A stretch of 64,000 nt of DNA from Bacteroidota bacterium (GTDB lineage: Bacteria; Bacteroidota; Bacteroidia; Chitinophagales; Chitinophagaceae): NCBI GenBank assembly GCA_023387985.1, contig JAEWHC010000008.1, forward strand, positions 124,001 to 188,000, written 5' to 3'. Below, one piece after another: positions 63,223 through 64,000 of the stretch. How positions within the stretch are numbered: the stretch's first letter is position 1; each line of letters starts with the position of its first letter. Below the pieces are notes generated by a model. It searched no databases. It saw only the letters and a list, made by a program, of their open reading frames with translations, and was not told the origin of the DNA. Both the position numbers and the translations under genes were made by a program.

Positions 63223-63733
63223 CCTGGAATGGAAGGCACGCACCCACAGGCTTGCCCAATGTGAAGCTGACCTTCAAAACCTGGATCCGCGATTTGCGGG
63301 TGAAGATTACCAGACCGATACCTATTTCCACACAGCCAATGGCCGGCTGAAACTGCGTGAAGGCAATGTGGAGAATGCGCTTATTTACTATAAACGCGAT
63401 GACATTGCAGGCGCCAAAGGATCTTCGGGCATGCTCTACCCCCACAACTCCGGAAAGGGACTAAGGGAAATTTTAATTACAACATTGGGCATAAAAATGG
63501 TGGTGGAAAAGAAGCGCAAGATCTACTATGTTGACAATGTAAAAATCCATTTTGATGATGTACAAGAGCTCGGCACTTTTATTGAGGTAGAAGCCATCAA
63601 TGAAAACGGGCGGTTTACCCGTGAGCATCTCCAAAAACAATGCGCGACATTCCAGGAGTTATTTAAGGTTGAGGAGAAAGATTTTGAAAAAGGATCCTAT
63701 AGTGATATGTTGCTCAAATTGAAAGCACAGTAA
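63209..63733 (+). CDS. CYTH domain protein (class IV adenylate cyclase/triphosphatase family)
   Basis: 174 aa from ATG 63209 (TTG 63206 less likely). The N-terminal E-x-K-type motif NLEWKAR, the strand LREGNVENALIYYKR with R and K lining the tunnel, KKRKIYYVDNVKIHFDDVQELGTFIEVEAI with the acidic pair, all match the CYTH tunnel fold. CYTH enzymes include class IV adenylate cyclases and inorganic triphosphatases; the product is not predictable from motifs. It overlaps the lipoprotein gene, and a hemerythrin-domain gene follows 23 bp downstream. Confidence 0.8.
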   Translation: MEINNLEWKARTHRLAQCEADLQNLDPRFAGEDYQTDTYFHTANGRLKLREGNVENALIYYKRDDIAGAKGSSGMLYPHNSGKGLREILITTLGIKMVVEKKRKIYYVDNVKIHFDDVQELGTFIEVEAINENGRFTREHLQKQCATFQELFKVEEKDFEKGSYSDMLLKLKAQ

Positions 63734-63756
63734 ACTTCAATAGACTAACTAACGTT

Positions 63757-64000
63757 ATGAGTGATAAACCAGTTAAACGGCACAATGCCATTGCCCCGTT
63801 AAGTCGCGATCACCACGCGGCATTGGTATTTGCATTGCGATTGAAAAACGGGGTAATTAAAGGAGCAGACACCGGTGAACTGGCCGCTTATGTTTCCCAT
63901 TTCTGGTTTCATCACCTGGTGCCGCATTTCCGGGATGAAGAAGAAGTATTTTTTCCGGAATCAGCGCATCCGTTAATCAATCGGGCATTGGATGAGCACG
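63757..64000 (+). CDS. Hemerythrin-domain protein (3' end outside the window)
   Basis: 81 codons visible. Iron-ligand histidines typical of hemerythrin HHE domains are seen: RDHHAALVFALRL near residue 18-30, and HFWFHHLVPHFRDEEEVFFPE near 48-68 with the H-x3-E pattern, followed by HPLINRALDEH. This is the first part of the four-helix diiron domain. Relatives bind O2 or NO, or sense iron/redox state. It is the last gene of the plus-strand run. Confidence 0.8.
   Translation, partial: MSDKPVKRHNAIAPLSRDHHAALVFALRLKNGVIKGADTGELAAYVSHFWFHHLVPHFRDEEEVFFPESAHPLINRALDEH

Overview
The window is a chromosomal segment of a member of the Bacteroidota, most likely the Chitinophagaceae/Sphingobacteriia side (the family-level placement is inference). 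Evidence for the phylum: a SusC/SusD pair, Bacteroidota-only families (DUF5606, IPExxVDY, a GldM-like C-terminal domain), many signal peptides ending in Ala-Gln, the uppS-bamA-ompH-ompH order, GldM-like and HYR-repeat secreted proteins, little sign of Shine-Dalgarno sequences, and promoter boxes of the Bacteroidota type (TTG or TTTG, about 17-21 nt, TAnnTTTG). I see no rRNA, tRNA, CRISPR array, insertion sequence or prophage.

Layout. 1-2262: the N-terminal three quarters or so of a secreted metzincin metalloprotease with HYR repeats. 2.7-5.4 kb: a secreted endonuclease/exonuclease/phosphatase-fold protein, a macrodomain ADP-ribose hydrolase, and a lipoprotein prolyl-aminopeptidase gene broken by two in-frame TAA codons. 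5.9-7.4 kb: a translationally coupled pair of unknown function (79 aa + 416 aa). 7.5-12.7 kb: a copper P-type ATPase divergent from a TolC/periplasmic adaptor pair that has no inner-membrane pump beside it. 12.7-26.2 kb: mixed housekeeping genes (DUF502, outer-membrane barrel, Tat-exported Gfo/Idh/MocA oxidoreductase, SWIM-SNF2 ATPase, GT39 transferase, Rho, small membrane protein, short RecQ). 26.2-34.5 kb: a minimal polysaccharide utilisation locus of susC-susD plus a sulfatase, divergent from an AraC regulator. 34.5-40.4 kb: pyrH, two OmpH/Skp chaperones, BamA and UppS, i.e. outer-membrane biogenesis. 40.6-50.7 kb: DUF5606 protein with a repeat tail, a second, longer RecQ, KdsD and mannose-1-phosphate guanylyltransferase, a BatB-TPR fusion, an inositol-phosphatase family enzyme and a GT2 fusion protein. 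50.7-55.9 kb: fatty-acyl-CoA ligase, an unknown secreted protein, MurI, a lone GldM-C-like protein and a Bax-inhibitor-1 protein. 56.2-64.0 kb: a run of plus-strand genes (M28 peptidase, IPExxVDY protein, pterin dehydratase, ClpP1, ClpP2, ClpX, small acidic protein, phenylalanine hydroxylase, lipoprotein, CYTH protein, hemerythrin protein cut by the window edge).

Functional links. KdsD, mannose-1-phosphate guanylyltransferase, GT39, the GT2 fusion, UppS, BamA and the OmpH pair all serve envelope glycan or outer-membrane assembly. PhhA and the pterin-4a-carbinolamine dehydratase belong to one phenylalanine hydroxylation cycle and lie on either side of the clp genes. The most noteworthy non-coding signal is a set of TAnnTTTG boxes placed 4-6 nt before the start codons of five genes, which suggests leaderless transcripts, and a second group at 16-18 nt. 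One full promoter also overrules the longest-ORF start of murI. The best candidates for undescribed biology are the 79 aa/416 aa pair, the structured RNA/terminator ahead of kdsD, and the lone GldM-C-like protein.
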